A stretch of DNA of 64,000 nt from Aquabacterium sp. (GTDB taxonomy: Bacteria; Pseudomonadota; Gammaproteobacteria; Burkholderiales; Burkholderiaceae_C). The notes beneath the pieces were generated by a model that saw only the letters and a list, made by a program, of their open reading frames with translations, searched no databases and was not told the origin of the DNA. Made by a program: the position numbers and the translations under genes. The stretch is taken from the NCBI RefSeq assembly GCF_030652515.1, contig NZ_JAUSAR010000013.1:62001-126000 (forward strand). The letters are read 5' to 3'. Shown piece by piece: positions 26,219-35,858 of this stretch. Each line of letters opens with the position of its first letter. Position 1 is the stretch's first letter.

Positions 26219-27301
26219 TCATTCGACGTCTTCGGATTGGATGCTTTCAGGATCGACGCCCATGATGCGGGCCACCTCGTTGAGGGCGTCGGGGGCCAAT
26301 TCCCGCATCAGCTGCAGGAAGTTCTTGTTGATCAGGCGGCGGGCACGGCGCAGCAACAACTGGGCCGGGTTGGTGGGCTCGGTGCGCTCCAGGTAGTCGC
26401 AGACCATGTCGATGGCCCTGAGCGCGTCGGCGCGTGAATCAACGGCGCCGCTCAGGCCTTTGCCCGAGGCGCGTGGTGCTGAGCCGCCATCACCGGACGA
26501 GGCCTGGGCGCCGTCTTCGGCGTCGGCCCCGGCTTCATCGCCTGCACCAGCGGTGGGCATGACCTGGTTCACCATGCTGAACAAGTTGTGCAAGGGGCGC
26601 ACATCGGGGGCGCGCTCGATGCCCACGTGGTCGTTCAACAGGCTGCTCAAGGCCTTGAGGTTGGCCAGGGCGGCGGTGACTTGGCCGGGCAGCTCGGCGT
26701 TTTGCGCGGTGGCCGCGGCCAGCATCTGCTCGACCTGGTGGCGGGTCATGGGCGTTTCGCCGTCGCGTGGCGGGTACTTGCCCATCATCACTTCGATGTC
26801 GCGCACGCGCAACTCGCCGATGGATCGGTTCTGGATGACGAGGGCGCTGCGCACGTCGCCCACCATGCCTTCGACTTCGCCCAGCAGGGCCAGCACGTTC
26901 AGGCGCGCGTAGGCGTCGCCATCATCGGGGTCGGGTTGGGGGTGCAGGGTGTCCCAGAAGCGGTCGAGCAGGCCGAGTTGCAGGCGCAACGCATCGGACA
27001 CCGCGCGGAAACCGTTGAGCTGGATGTGGGCGCGGCCCCAATGCATGGCCACGCGCAGGTCGCGGGTGCGCTCGAAGAGCGATTGGCTGATGTCGTGCAC
27101 CTGGCGCCAGTCGGGCGGCTCGGCCGGGGCGAACTGGGTCTCGGGCTTGCCGGTGGCGGCCTGGGCCAATTCCAGGAAGGTGTTGTCGTATTCCAGATCC
27201 GCGCCGCATGGGGCGTCTGGATCTGGCAGCGGCTCAAACCAATCGTCCACGATGGTTCGTTCGCCAGTGCTGGATGGGTGGAAGTCTCCCGATTCACTCA
27301 T
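26219..27301 (-). CDS. tssA: T6SS protein TssA (ImpA family)
   Basis: The 360-residue protein has the ImpA N-terminal domain (CGADLEYDNTFLELAQAATGK, PDWRQVHDISQSLFERTRDLRVAMHW). A low-complexity Gly/Ala/Asp linker follows at about 255-290, then a C-terminal helical domain (ADALRAIDMVCDYLERTEPTNPAQLLLRRARRLI). TssA nucleates tail-tube/sheath assembly at the baseplate or distal end. It is the first gene of the minus-strand T6SS operon, so the promoter should lie in 27302-27504. Confidence 0.93.
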   Translation of the reverse strand: MSESGDFHPSSTGERTIVDDWFEPLPDPDAPCGADLEYDNTFLELAQAATGKPETQFAPAEPPDWRQVHDISQSLFERTRDLRVAMHWGRAHIQLNGFRAVSDALRLQLGLLDRFWDTLHPQPDPDDGDAYARLNVLALLGEVEGMVGDVRSALVIQNRSIGELRVRDIEVMMGKYPPRDGETPMTRHQVEQMLAAATAQNAELPGQVTAALANLKALSSLLNDHVGIERAPDVRPLHNLFSMVNQVMPTAGAGDEAGADAEDGAQASSGDGGSAPRASGKGLSGAVDSRADALRAIDMVCDYLERTEPTNPAQLLLRRARRLINKNFLQLMRELAPDALNEVARIMGVDPESIQSEDVE

Positions 27302-27504
27302 CTCGTCAACCTATTGAATTCACTGCTGAGGAGCATGAGTGTCTACGAATTGGAGGCCCTGCTGTGACAACTTTGCAAAAGCTATTGAGATTTTTCGCTT
27401 TGGCGTTGCTGTCCGCAATTGAACGGTGATTCTGGGTGGATGTTTTGCGCGCCGTCAAGATGCAAGCTAGGGGGGTGTTGCTAGAGGTAACACCTACATG
27501 ACAA

Positions 27505-27536
27505 CGCCCCGCCACCGGCTAAGCGGTGGCGGGGCG
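27505..27536 (-). terminator. Perfect 13-bp stem-loop downstream of the chemoreceptor gene
   Basis: CGCCCCGCCACCG (27505-27517) pairs exactly with CGGTGGCGGGGCG (27524-27536) around a 6-base loop. It lies 30 bases past the stop of the minus-strand chemoreceptor gene and upstream of tssA. The T-tract on the minus-strand side is weak (TTGTC). It is best read as the chemoreceptor terminator, insulating the T6SS promoter. Confidence 0.75.
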
Positions 27537-27566
27537 TGAGAGGGGTTGAGCAGTGCGGGGCGGCGC

Positions 27567-29324
27567 TTAGAAGGTTTCCCAGTCGTTGTCCGACGGGGGC
27601 GCGGCGGTTTTGCTGGCACTGGCGGTGACCACCGGTGCGCTCATCGGCGCGGCCGGTTTGGGCAAGGCGGCCTTCACGGGGGCCGGTTTGGCCGTGGCGG
27701 TGGAGGCCGGGGCGGGTGTGTGCCGGGCCGTGGTCTGCGCCTTGGCGATCACCGTGCTGGCTTCAACATGGGCGTTCACCGGGGCGGCGGCCACCGAGGG
27801 CTTGGCGGCGTGGTGGCTGCCCAGCTTGAAGGCCGACACGGCTTGCGCCAGGCGGCCGGCCTGGTCTTTCAGGCTTTCGGCGGCGGCGGCGGATTCTTCC
27901 ACCAGGGCGGCATTTTGCTGCGTCATCTGGTCGAGCTCGGTGATCGACTGGTTGACCTGGCCGATGCCGGTGCTTTGCTCGGTCGAGGCCGCGCTGATCT
28001 CGCCAATGATGTCCGACACGCGGTTCACGCTGGTCATGATCTCGGTCATCGAGTTGCCGGCGTCTTGCACCAGCTTGGAGCCCGAATCGACCTTCTCGGA
28101 CGAGGCGTTGATCAGGGTCTTGATTTCCTTGGCGGCCTGCGCGCTGCGTTGGGCCAGCGAGCGCACTTCGCCCGCCACCACCGCGAAGCCACGGCCTTGT
28201 TCGCCAGCACGGGCCGCTTCCACGGCGGCGTTCAGCGCCAGGATGTTGGTCTGGAAAGCGATGCCATCGATCACGGAGATGATCTCGGTGATCTTGCGGC
28301 TGGCCACGTTGATCTCCGACATGTTGGACACCACTTGCGAGACGATCTGCTCGCCGCGCACGGCGGCGGTGGCCGCACCCGAAGCCAACTGGTTGGCCTG
28401 GCGGGCCGAGTCGGCGCTCTGGCGCACGGTGCCGGTCAGCTCGCCCATCGAGCTGGCGGTTTTCTCCAGGTTCGAGGCGGTGTTTTCGGTGCGGTTGGAC
28501 AAATCCAGGTTGCCGCTGGCGATCTCTTGCGAGGCCGTGGCGATCGAGTCGGTGGCGTTGCGGATCAGGGTGATGGTGTCGCGCAGGCGGGTGGTCATGT
28601 TCACGACCGAGGCGCGCAGCGAGGTGCTGTCACCAGGGTTGGGGGCGATGGTCAGGTCCAGGTCGCCTTCGGCGATGCGGCCGACCAGGTCGCGCAGGAT
28701 GGTGGGCTCGTCGCCCAGGTCGCCCCACACCGATTTGACGATGGCTGCCGAGGCCACGCCCAGCACCGTCAGCACGATGGCACCGGTGACGACCGACACC
28801 CACAGGCTGGTGTTGACCCCGTGCTTGGCATCCGTCTGCGCGGCAAGGATGGCCGCTTTGGCCTGCGTCTTGCGCGTGTCCAGCAGCTTGCTCAACACGG
28901 TTTGCGACGCCTGCATCTGCGCCACCAGGTCACCGGGGGGCGCCTGGGTCAGCAAGGCCCGCGTGGCGCCAATGGCGGCGGTCTGGTAGGCGTTGTAAGC
29001 CGTGCCCAGTTCTTTGGCCACGGCATCCTTGCCGTCCAGCTTTTGCATGGAGGCCAGGGCCGCCTGGGCGCTGGCCACCATGGGGTCGGTGTCCTTGATG
29101 CGGTCAGGATCGCCTTCGGCGGCGGCCGTTTGCAGGGTGAGCCGCAATTGCTCGAAGCTGCGGTCCACGGCCAGCACGTAGTCGCTGTGCGGGCTGTCAA
29201 CGGCTTCCAGATGCTGCAGGCCACGCGAGGTTCTCTCCCCCACGAAAAAACTCAGTGCGACGCCGACGACGAACACGGCCCCCGCGCTGAGGGGCAACAT
29301 CCAGATCTTGGTGCGGAAATTCAT
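27567..29324 (-). CDS. Methyl-accepting chemotaxis protein
   Basis: This 585-residue class I chemoreceptor has TM1 at about 8-29 ([20 protein letters not shown]), a four-helix-bundle periplasmic sensor, and TM2 at about 193-213 ([20 protein letters not shown]). HAMP and the long signalling coiled coil follow, with the conserved hairpin tip [20 protein letters not shown] and [20 protein letters not shown]. The C-terminus is an Ala/Pro-rich linker ending in DNDWETF. That resembles the NWETF-type pentapeptide that tethers CheR/CheB, so adaptation enzymes are probably recruited. The ligand is unknown. No other che gene is adjacent. Confidence 0.96.
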   Translation of the reverse strand: MNFRTKIWMLPLSAGAVFVVGVALSFFVGERTSRGLQHLEAVDSPHSDYVLAVDRSFEQLRLTLQTAAAEGDPDRIKDTDPMVASAQAALASMQKLDGKDAVAKELGTAYNAYQTAAIGATRALLTQAPPGDLVAQMQASQTVLSKLLDTRKTQAKAAILAAQTDAKHGVNTSLWVSVVTGAIVLTVLGVASAAIVKSVWGDLGDEPTILRDLVGRIAEGDLDLTIAPNPGDSTSLRASVVNMTTRLRDTITLIRNATDSIATASQEIASGNLDLSNRTENTASNLEKTASSMGELTGTVRQSADSARQANQLASGAATAAVRGEQIVSQVVSNMSEINVASRKITEIISVIDGIAFQTNILALNAAVEAARAGEQGRGFAVVAGEVRSLAQRSAQAAKEIKTLINASSEKVDSGSKLVQDAGNSMTEIMTSVNRVSDIIGEISAASTEQSTGIGQVNQSITELDQMTQQNAALVEESAAAAESLKDQAGRLAQAVSAFKLGSHHAAKPSVAAAPVNAHVEASTVIAKAQTTARHTPAPASTATAKPAPVKAALPKPAAPMSAPVVTASASKTAAPPSDNDWETF

Positions 29325-29480
29325 TACTTGTGCCTCCGGGCATGCGCCTTTATCAGGCGCAATTCATGGGTGATCCATGACGCTATCGGCATCTTGGGGC
29401 GCAAGCTGAAGTGGCAAAAGCCGAAAATATGGGTTCGGTGCCGTGCATTCTGTGCATTCAGGCCTCCCTAGAATCCCGGG

Positions 29481-30998
29481 ATGAGTTTTCCCGCCGCCGT
29501 TGCCAAGCCCCCCACCACCCGCCGCCTGATGTTTTGGGTTGGCCTGCTGTATTTCTCGGAGGGTTTGCCGCTGGGCTTGTTCTTCGACCTCTTCCCGGTG
29601 CATTTGCGCCAGGCGGGGGTGGGCCCGGCCGAGATCGGGCTGTTGAGCCTGCTGGGCCTGGCCTGGACCGTGAAGTTTCTGTGGGCGCCCCTGGTGGACG
29701 CCTGGCGGCACCACCGGCTGTGGATGTCGGCGGCCAACCTGGGCATGGCGGCCGTGCTGGCCGCGCTGGCCATGAACCCGCAGGCTTTGGGACAGGGCGA
29801 GACCTGGCCCTGGGTGTTGCTGGCGGTGTTCACCTTTTTGTCGGCCACCAACGACATCGCCACCGACGGCTACACGATCGAGCAACTGGCGCAGGGGCAG
29901 TATGGGATCGCCAACGGCCTGCGCATTGGTTTTTACCGCGTGGGCATGCTGGCGGCTGGCGGGCTTCTGGTGGCCGCGGGCTGGATGGGCACGCCCGGAC
30001 AACCCAACTGGGCGGCGGCCTACGGCCTGGGCGCGGTGCTGATGCTGATGAACGGCGTGGCGGTGCTGCTGGCGCCCAGGCAACCGCCCCGCGCGGCCCG
30101 CCCCGAAGGCGCCTCGGCGCGCGAGTGGCTGGTGCTGCGCCAGCAACCCCTGTGGCTGTTGGCCCTGGCCCTGGTGATGGCGGGCCTGCTGTGGCCAGCC
30201 TTGTCGCCGCTGGGCAAAAACTTTGAGTGGGCCTGGGTGCAGGCGGTGTCGGGCACCTGGTGGTTCAAGGGGGCCGTGCCGGTGGGCTTGATGTTCGCGG
30301 GCGCGGGCCTGATGGTGACGGCGGCCCGGGGCCCACAAGCCCAGGCCTTGGCCGACGGGCCGGTGTTTGGCGCCTGGGTCAGCCTGCTGGCGCGGCCAGG
30401 CATGCTGGCAGTGTTGCTGTTCATCCTGCTGTTCAAGCTGGGGGATGCGGCCATGGGCTTCATGGTCAAGCCCTTCTGGGTGGATGCGGGCTTCACGCCC
30501 GCCCAGATCGGCTTGGTCAGCGTGAACGTGGGCCTGGGGCTGTCGATCGCTGGGGGGCTGGTGGGCGGCTGGTATGTGGACCGCGCGGGCATCTTCAAAG
30601 GGCTGTGGGTGCTGGGGCTAGCCCAGGCCCTGTCCAACCTGGGCTACGCGGCGGCGGCCTGGTACGTGCCCCACGCCCTGCCGGGCATGGTGGATCCGCA
30701 ATACCAGTTGGTGGTGTACGCGGCCAGCGGCCTGGAGAGCTTCACGGGCGGTTTGGGCACGGGCGCGTTTTTGGCCTTTTTGATGGGCATCACCCACAAG
30801 GCGCGGGCCACCACGGAATACGCCATCCTGTCGTCCATCTTCGCGTTCTCGCGCGCGGTGGCGGGGTGGGCGGGTGGCCTGGGTGTGGAGCAAATGGGCT
30901 ACTCGGCCTTCTTTTTCCTGACGTTCTGGCTGTCTTTCCCAGCTTATTTGATACTACCGGCGGTGCGCCGTATGCTGGATCGTGCCGATGAGCGTTGA
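29481..30998 (+). CDS. AmpG-like major facilitator superfamily transporter
   Basis: This 505-residue polytopic membrane protein has about 12-14 hydrophobic segments. The N-terminus LMFWVGLLYFSEGLPLGLFFDLFPVHLRQAGVGPAEIGL and the segments LAWTVKFLWAPLVD and FTFLSATNDIATDGYTIEQL are characteristic of the AmpG/PAT family (muropeptide or acetyl-CoA-type permeases). Transport of anhydromuropeptides for cell-wall recycling is plausible but not proven. No ampC or ampR is nearby. The following M48 protease gene overlaps or abuts its stop, suggesting co-transcription. Confidence 0.85.
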   Translation: MSFPAAVAKPPTTRRLMFWVGLLYFSEGLPLGLFFDLFPVHLRQAGVGPAEIGLLSLLGLAWTVKFLWAPLVDAWRHHRLWMSAANLGMAAVLAALAMNPQALGQGETWPWVLLAVFTFLSATNDIATDGYTIEQLAQGQYGIANGLRIGFYRVGMLAAGGLLVAAGWMGTPGQPNWAAAYGLGAVLMLMNGVAVLLAPRQPPRAARPEGASAREWLVLRQQPLWLLALALVMAGLLWPALSPLGKNFEWAWVQAVSGTWWFKGAVPVGLMFAGAGLMVTAARGPQAQALADGPVFGAWVSLLARPGMLAVLLFILLFKLGDAAMGFMVKPFWVDAGFTPAQIGLVSVNVGLGLSIAGGLVGGWYVDRAGIFKGLWVLGLAQALSNLGYAAAAWYVPHALPGMVDPQYQLVVYAASGLESFTGGLGTGAFLAFLMGITHKARATTEYAILSSIFAFSRAVAGWAGGLGVEQMGYSAFFFLTFWLSFPAYLILPAVRRMLDRADER

Positions 30999-31005
30999 TA
31001 TCACC

Positions 31006-31857
31006 ATGGATGAACGAATGAAGTCTGGTCAGAAGTTGCGGGCGGCGGTGTTGCTGCTGCCCCTGTTGGTGTGCGGTGTGGGTGCGCAGGCGCGCGAAGG
31101 CGTGGAGGTGGGCCCGCAATCCAGCTTGTCGCGCCTGGTGCCAGCGGACCAGGTGGAGCAGATGGCGGCCCAGCAGTACGTGAAGCTGGCCTCCCAGGCC
31201 AGGGCGCAGAACGCCCTGCTGCCTGATAACCACCCGCAGGTGATCCGCGTGCGGGCCATTGCCCGGCGTTTGATCCCCTACACGCTGGAGTGGAACAAGC
31301 GCGCTGCGCAATGGCGCTGGGAAGTCAATGTGCTGCAGTCCAAGGAGATCAACGCCTTCTGCATGCCGGGCGGCAAGATCGCGTTCTACACCGGCATCCT
31401 CGATCAATTGAAATTGAACGACGACGAGGTGGCCATGATCATGGGCCACGAGATGGCCCACGCTCTGCGCGAGCATGCGCGTGAGCAGATGGGCAAATCG
31501 GCCGCCACGGGCTTGGGCGCCAGCTTGCTGTCCAGCCTGCTGGGCCTGGGCAGCACGGGCGACATGGTGCTCAATGCAGGCCGCAGTCTGCTGACCTTGA
31601 GCTTTGGCCGCAAGGATGAAACCGAAGGCGATCTGGTGGGCATGGAGCTGGCCGCACGCGCGGGCTACGACCCCCGTGCGGGCTTGACTTTGTGGAAGAA
31701 GATGGGCGAGGCCAGCAAAGGTGCGCCGCCGCAGTTCTTGTCCACCCACCCGGCCAGCACCACGCGCATTCAGGACATCCAGGCCAGCCTGCCCAAGGTG
31801 ATGCCGCTGTACCAGCGGGCTGAGAAACCCGCGCAGCGGTTTGATCAGGCTCGGTGA
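31006..31857 (+). CDS. Exported M48-family zinc metallopeptidase
   Basis: The roughly 283-residue protein has an N-terminal signal sequence (KLRAAVLLLPLLVCGVGAQA) followed by an M48 domain. The zinc motif is H148-E-M-A-H152 in IMGHEMAHALREHAREQ, and the third-ligand region is KDETEGDLVGMELAARAGYDP. The C-terminus has LSTHPASTTRIQDIQASLP. It resembles the periplasmic BepA/LoiP class of proteases for envelope quality control. Possible starts are 30988, 31006 and 31018; 31006 gives a compact signal peptide without overlapping the transporter gene. Confidence 0.88.
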   Translation: MDERMKSGQKLRAAVLLLPLLVCGVGAQAREGVEVGPQSSLSRLVPADQVEQMAAQQYVKLASQARAQNALLPDNHPQVIRVRAIARRLIPYTLEWNKRAAQWRWEVNVLQSKEINAFCMPGGKIAFYTGILDQLKLNDDEVAMIMGHEMAHALREHAREQMGKSAATGLGASLLSSLLGLGSTGDMVLNAGRSLLTLSFGRKDETEGDLVGMELAARAGYDPRAGLTLWKKMGEASKGAPPQFLSTHPASTTRIQDIQASLPKVMPLYQRAEKPAQRFDQAR

Positions 31858-31890
31858 CCGTGGTGGGTACGCCAACTGCTCAAGCAGGGC

Positions 31891-32667
31891 ATGGCTTACA
31901 CCAACCCACACCCCAGCAACCGCCCCTGGAATCCCTTGCATGCCCATCGTCCGGCCACGAGGTCGAAAGCGGCCGACGACTTGGCCGCGCACGAGCGCCT
32001 GAAGCAGAAGATCCTGGATCCTGGCTTCCCCTGCGTTGCCGCACGTTCGGTCATCAATCGTAAAACTTATCGATTTGGCCACTACCCCGCTTTGGGGTCT
32101 TCAGAAGCGGCGGTGGCCATCTGCCATGACCTCTACGAGTTCCTGCATGAGCTGCCGCCGGGGCAGGCGCGGTTCAGCAGTTTCTTCGCGATGTTCGAGG
32201 GGCCGCTGGACCTGACCGAAGTGCAATTTGAAGCCCTGCTGTGGCGGCAACTCCAACTGGTCCATGAAGTCGATGCGCAGCATTTCAAATGGGATGCCGC
32301 AGTCAGCACGGATCCGGATGATCCGAAGTTTTCATTCAGCGTGGGCGGGCGGGCTTTCTTCGTCATTGGCTTGCACCAGGGGGCCTCGCGCTTGGCGCGG
32401 ACCATGGCGCAGCCTTGCCTGGTTTTCAACCCGCATGATCAGTTCGAAACCCTGCGGGCCGAAGGTGGCTATGAGCGATTACAGCAAGTCATTCGCCAGC
32501 GCGACATGGCCTATCAGGGCTCGGTCAACCCGGTGCTGACGAACTTTGGCCAGCAGGCGGAGTCAAGGCAGTACTCGGGGCGCCTGGTGCCCAGCCAATG
32601 GAAGTGCCCCTTCCACCAGGCGCTTCAGAATAGCCAGGCTTCACAACGGGTTCCTCATGATGACTGA
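31891..32667 (+). CDS. YqcI/YcgG (GntA-like) heme-dependent guanidino N-hydroxylase family protein
   Basis: The 258-residue protein has the family-defining FPC motif (DPGFPCVAARS, about residues 45-55) and the CPF motif near the C-terminus (WKCPFH). The body between them (TYRFGHYPALG, RFSSFFAMFEGP, DPKFSFSVGGRAFFVIGLH) is also typical. The characterised member GntA is a heme enzyme hydroxylating the guanidino group of an arginine-derived amino acid in guanitoxin biosynthesis; many homologs have unknown substrates. Its stop overlaps the start of a DUF1989 gene, so the two are translationally coupled. That supports a joint role in guanidino-compound metabolism, which is inference. Confidence 0.85.
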   Translation: MAYTNPHPSNRPWNPLHAHRPATRSKAADDLAAHERLKQKILDPGFPCVAARSVINRKTYRFGHYPALGSSEAAVAICHDLYEFLHELPPGQARFSSFFAMFEGPLDLTEVQFEALLWRQLQLVHEVDAQHFKWDAAVSTDPDDPKFSFSVGGRAFFVIGLHQGASRLARTMAQPCLVFNPHDQFETLRAEGGYERLQQVIRQRDMAYQGSVNPVLTNFGQQAESRQYSGRLVPSQWKCPFHQALQNSQASQRVPHDD

Positions 32668-33259
32668 ACACCACTGCGACCACCACGCCCGCATCGCGCC
32701 ACAGAGCGGCACCGGCTTCCATTTGAAGAAGGGGCAAACGCTGCGGATCATCGACCCCATGGGGGAGCAGGTGGCCGACTTGTTCTCGGTGAATGAGCAT
32801 GATCATCGCTGCACCCTTTCATCTGGCCGCAGCCTGGACTATGCCGGCAAGATCTACCTGAGCAAGGGCGATCTGCTGTACGCCAACGACAGCCGCGTGA
32901 TGTTCACCATCCTGGACGACCGCGTGGGCAAGCACGATTTCTTGCTGACGCCCTGCAGCCAGGAGATGTTCGAGATCCTGTACAAGCACGTGGGCCACCA
33001 CCCCAGTTGCTTTGAGAACCTCAGCCAGGCCCTGGCACCGTTCGGCATTGAGCAGGCCCAGATCTCGACCACTTTCAATGTCTTCATGAATGTGAACATC
33101 CACGAAGGTGGCCGCATGACGGTGGACGCGCCAACCTCCAAGGCCGGAGACTTCATCGACCTGCGGGCCGAGATGGACATGGTGTGCGGGCTGACCGCCT
33201 GCTCGGCCGAGGGCTCGAACAATGGCACGTTCAAGCCCATTGACTTCATGATCTTCTGA
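32657..33259 (+). CDS. DUF1989 (urea carboxylase-associated / carboxyguanidine deiminase-like) protein
   Basis: The 200-residue protein starts with ATGATG at 32657, overlapping the preceding gene by 11 bases. Family signatures are FHLKKGQTLRIIDPMGEQVADLF, the DDRVGKHDFLLTPCSQEMFE motif and HHPSCFENLSQAL. GLTACSAEGSNNG follows near the C-terminus, with conserved Cys and His residues that probably bind metal. Characterised DUF1989 pairs (CgdAB) deiminate carboxyguanidine in guanidine breakdown. Here only one copy is present, coupled to a YcgG-type hydroxylase, so a different guanidino substrate is likely. Confidence 0.87.
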   Translation: MMTEHHCDHHARIAPQSGTGFHLKKGQTLRIIDPMGEQVADLFSVNEHDHRCTLSSGRSLDYAGKIYLSKGDLLYANDSRVMFTILDDRVGKHDFLLTPCSQEMFEILYKHVGHHPSCFENLSQALAPFGIEQAQISTTFNVFMNVNIHEGGRMTVDAPTSKAGDFIDLRAEMDMVCGLTACSAEGSNNGTFKPIDFMIF

Positions 33260-33288
33260 CGGGGCTTGGGCGCCTTTCGCTCGTTCGT

Positions 33289-33921
33289 TCAGACCAGGTA
33301 AGGGTTGTACTGGCGCTCTTCGCCCAAGGTGCTTTCGGGGCCGTGGCCGGGCGTGAAGGTGACGTCGTCACCCAATGGCAGCAGCTTGTGCTTGATGGCG
33401 TGGATCAGGTGGGCGTGGTTGCCTTGGGGGAAATCGGTGCGGCCGATGCCGCCGGCGAACAGCACATCGCCCACGAAGGCGTGGCGGGTGGTGGGCTCGA
33501 ACAGGATGACGTGGCCCGGCGTGTGGCCGGGGCAGTGCACCACTTGCAAGGTGCAGTGGCCGATCTGAACCGTGTCGCCATCGGTGAGCCAGCGCGTGGG
33601 GGCGAACTGCTCGGCTTGCGGAAAGCCGAACATTTGTGATTGCTGGGGCAGGGCATCGATCCAGAACTGGTCGCCCGGGTGCGGGCCTTCGATGGGCAGG
33701 GCGTGCTCGCGCGCCAGGGTGCCGGTGGCGCCTGCGTGGTCGATGTGCGCGTGGGTGAGCCACAGGGCCTTGAGGTTCAGGCCCAGGGCTTTGATCGGGG
33801 CCATGAGGGAGGGGATGTCGCCGCCGGGGTCGATCAGGGCGGCGTCGTTGGTTTCATCGCACCAGACGAGGCTGGCGTTCTGGGCGAATTGGGTGACGGG
33901 GATGGTGAGGCGGTGGAACAT
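33289..33921 (-). CDS. MBL-fold hydrolase, YcbL/glyoxalase-II-like
   Basis: The 210-residue protein is read from the ATG at 33921 (MFHRLTIPVTQFAQN). The open frame continues to 34077, but that extension is unlike family members. The metal-binding motif is THAHIDHA (H57, H59, D61, H62), followed by CPGHTPGHVILF, FVGDVLFAGGIGRTDFP and TPGHGPESTLGEE, typical of type II hydroxyacylglutathione hydrolase-like YcbL proteins. It acts in the cytosol on thioesters, probably with a role in methylglyoxal detoxification. It is convergent with the DUF1989 gene. Confidence 0.92.
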   Translation of the reverse strand: MFHRLTIPVTQFAQNASLVWCDETNDAALIDPGGDIPSLMAPIKALGLNLKALWLTHAHIDHAGATGTLAREHALPIEGPHPGDQFWIDALPQQSQMFGFPQAEQFAPTRWLTDGDTVQIGHCTLQVVHCPGHTPGHVILFEPTTRHAFVGDVLFAGGIGRTDFPQGNHAHLIHAIKHKLLPLGDDVTFTPGHGPESTLGEERQYNPYLV

Positions 33922-34138
33922 GGGGAGCGACAAGGAAGCTGAAAAACAATGCATCGAACTGGATGGCAATGTATCGAACTTCTTGCCGACAAGGGCGATC
34001 ACTCGTTGACCGCGGTGCGGTTCATAAGTCATAGCTTGTGGGCGTAAGGCACAAGAATGGATTGTGCTATGTTTCAATTTGTACGAAACGACAGCGTTGG
34101 CTAGCAGCCTGGATTTCGAAAAAACAAAGGGAGCGGCG

Positions 34139-35746
34139 ATGGCACGTAGGAGCGGGTTCGAGTCATTCCTGAAGGCAGCGGCACGCGCCTCTGCAACGGC
34201 TGAACGCGAGCGGCAGCGGGCCGTTCGAAATCAGTTGACCCAGGCACGCCAGCTTGAGCGCCATGCACGCATGGCACGTAATCAGCAGATTCGCGACATG
34301 CGGGAAGCCGACAAATTGGCCAAGCGAGAGTACCTTGAGGACCGGATTGCCGAAACGTCCGACCTCAACAGTGAACTGAGCGATCAGGTAGAAGAGCTTG
34401 GCGGCATCCTTGCGCACACCTTGGCTGTGAACGACAAAATCAACTTCAACGGTTTGCGACGCACCGAGACCTTTGGCGCGTTCAAGCCGCTCGCCGATAC
34501 GATTCCCGGCGAGGCGCCTGCGAAGCGAACCGTTGCGGCGCCTTCTGGGCTGTCGAAGTTTTTTCCAGGTAGCAAGCGAAAGTACCAAGAGAACTTGGCC
34601 CAAGCTGAGCAGGACTTCAATGCAGCTTTGGTTAAGTTCGAATCGCAAGAGCACGCCAAGCGCGAAAGACTGGCAGCGTTGAAACAGAACTACGAGGAGC
34701 GCAAGAAGCAATACGAAGCAGAGCAGCAAGGGCGCAATGCGGAGGTTGATGCGTTCGAGGCCTCGTACATGAGCAAAGACGTGGACGCCGTGGTCGCTTA
34801 CAGCGAAATGGTTCTGGCGCGATCCGAGTACCCAGCCGAAGGTTTTCCGCAGAAATATAAGGTGGCTTACAACGCCCAGTCTAGCGAGCTGGTGGTGGAG
34901 TACGACCTGCCGGAACCTTCTGTGGTGCCCAGGGTGGCCGAGTACAAGTATGTGAAAAGCAAGGACGAGATCGAGACCAAGGCACGCAAGCCGACCGAGA
35001 TCAAACAGATTTACCAAGATGTCGTGGCGTCGATTGCCTTACGCACCATCCATGAGTTGATGGAAGCCGACCAGGCCGACGCCGCAGTGTTGGTGACGTT
35101 TACCGGGGTGGTGGACACGACCGATCCTGCCACAGGCCGCCCCATCAGGGTGCCCGTGATATCGGTACGTGCGCCTAAGGCCGACTTCACAAGCATTCGC
35201 CTGGACAAGGTGGACAAAGCGGCTTGCCTCAAGAACCTGGGTGCCAAGGTGTCGGCCCGGCCCGACGAGTTGCAGGCCGTCAAGCCCCTTGTTGAATTCA
35301 ACATGGTCGACCCTCGCTTCATCGATCAAGGCGAAGCGCTGTCCGGCCTGGAGTCTCGGCCCAATTTGATGGACATGACACCATCTGAATTTGAAGTGCT
35401 CGTGGCCAACCTGTTCGGCAAGATGGGCCTGGATAGCAAGCTCACGCGGGCATCGAGGGACGGTGGCGTGGATGCTGTCGCATTCGACACGCGGCCCGTG
35501 CTGGGAGGAAAGGTGGTGATCCAAGCCAAGCGCTACAAGAACACCGTGGGTGTTGAGGCCGTGCGCGACCTGTATGGGACGATGATGAATGAAGGTGCCA
35601 ACAAAGGCATTCTTGTCACGACCAGCAGCTACGGGGCGGATGCGTATAACTTTTCGAAGGACAAGCCTGTCGAGTTAATCGATGGGGGCGGGTTGTTGTT
35701 CTTATTGCGAGAGCATGCGGGTGTTGCGGCACGGATTGCGGTTTGA
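34139..35746 (+). CDS. Mrr-like restriction endonuclease with long coiled-coil N-terminus
   Basis: The 535-residue protein is read from the ATG at 34139, preceded by GGGAG; the frame is open to 34064. Residues about 1-100 and 150-205 are charged coiled coils rich in Arg, Glu and Gln. The middle (about 210-400) is a mixed domain I do not recognise. The C-terminal 120 residues are an Mrr-type PD-(D/E)XK nuclease: MTPSEFEVLVANLFGKMGL, then RDGGVD with D445, and VVIQAKRYK with Q462 and K464. Mrr-type enzymes cut modified or foreign DNA, so a defence role is likely. It marks the left side of an accessory island. Confidence 0.85.
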   Translation: MARRSGFESFLKAAARASATAERERQRAVRNQLTQARQLERHARMARNQQIRDMREADKLAKREYLEDRIAETSDLNSELSDQVEELGGILAHTLAVNDKINFNGLRRTETFGAFKPLADTIPGEAPAKRTVAAPSGLSKFFPGSKRKYQENLAQAEQDFNAALVKFESQEHAKRERLAALKQNYEERKKQYEAEQQGRNAEVDAFEASYMSKDVDAVVAYSEMVLARSEYPAEGFPQKYKVAYNAQSSELVVEYDLPEPSVVPRVAEYKYVKSKDEIETKARKPTEIKQIYQDVVASIALRTIHELMEADQADAAVLVTFTGVVDTTDPATGRPIRVPVISVRAPKADFTSIRLDKVDKAACLKNLGAKVSARPDELQAVKPLVEFNMVDPRFIDQGEALSGLESRPNLMDMTPSEFEVLVANLFGKMGLDSKLTRASRDGGVDAVAFDTRPVLGGKVVIQAKRYKNTVGVEAVRDLYGTMMNEGANKGILVTTSSYGADAYNFSKDKPVELIDGGGLLFLLREHAGVAARIAV

Positions 35747-35858
35747 GTGAGTTGCCCGAAAGACCTTTCAGGTGGGGTTGGTCAACTTTCGAGTCGGCGC
35801 TGTCGATGCGGGCAGAATTCAAAAAATTGATGGCGGCTCTGGCTCGCGGCTTGCGTCC

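Noticed and set aside
29344-29360. GCGCCT/AGGCGC hairpin upstream of the chemoreceptor gene
   Set aside because: It has only a 6-bp stem, no T-tract, and lies 5' of the gene; too weak to call a terminator or operator.
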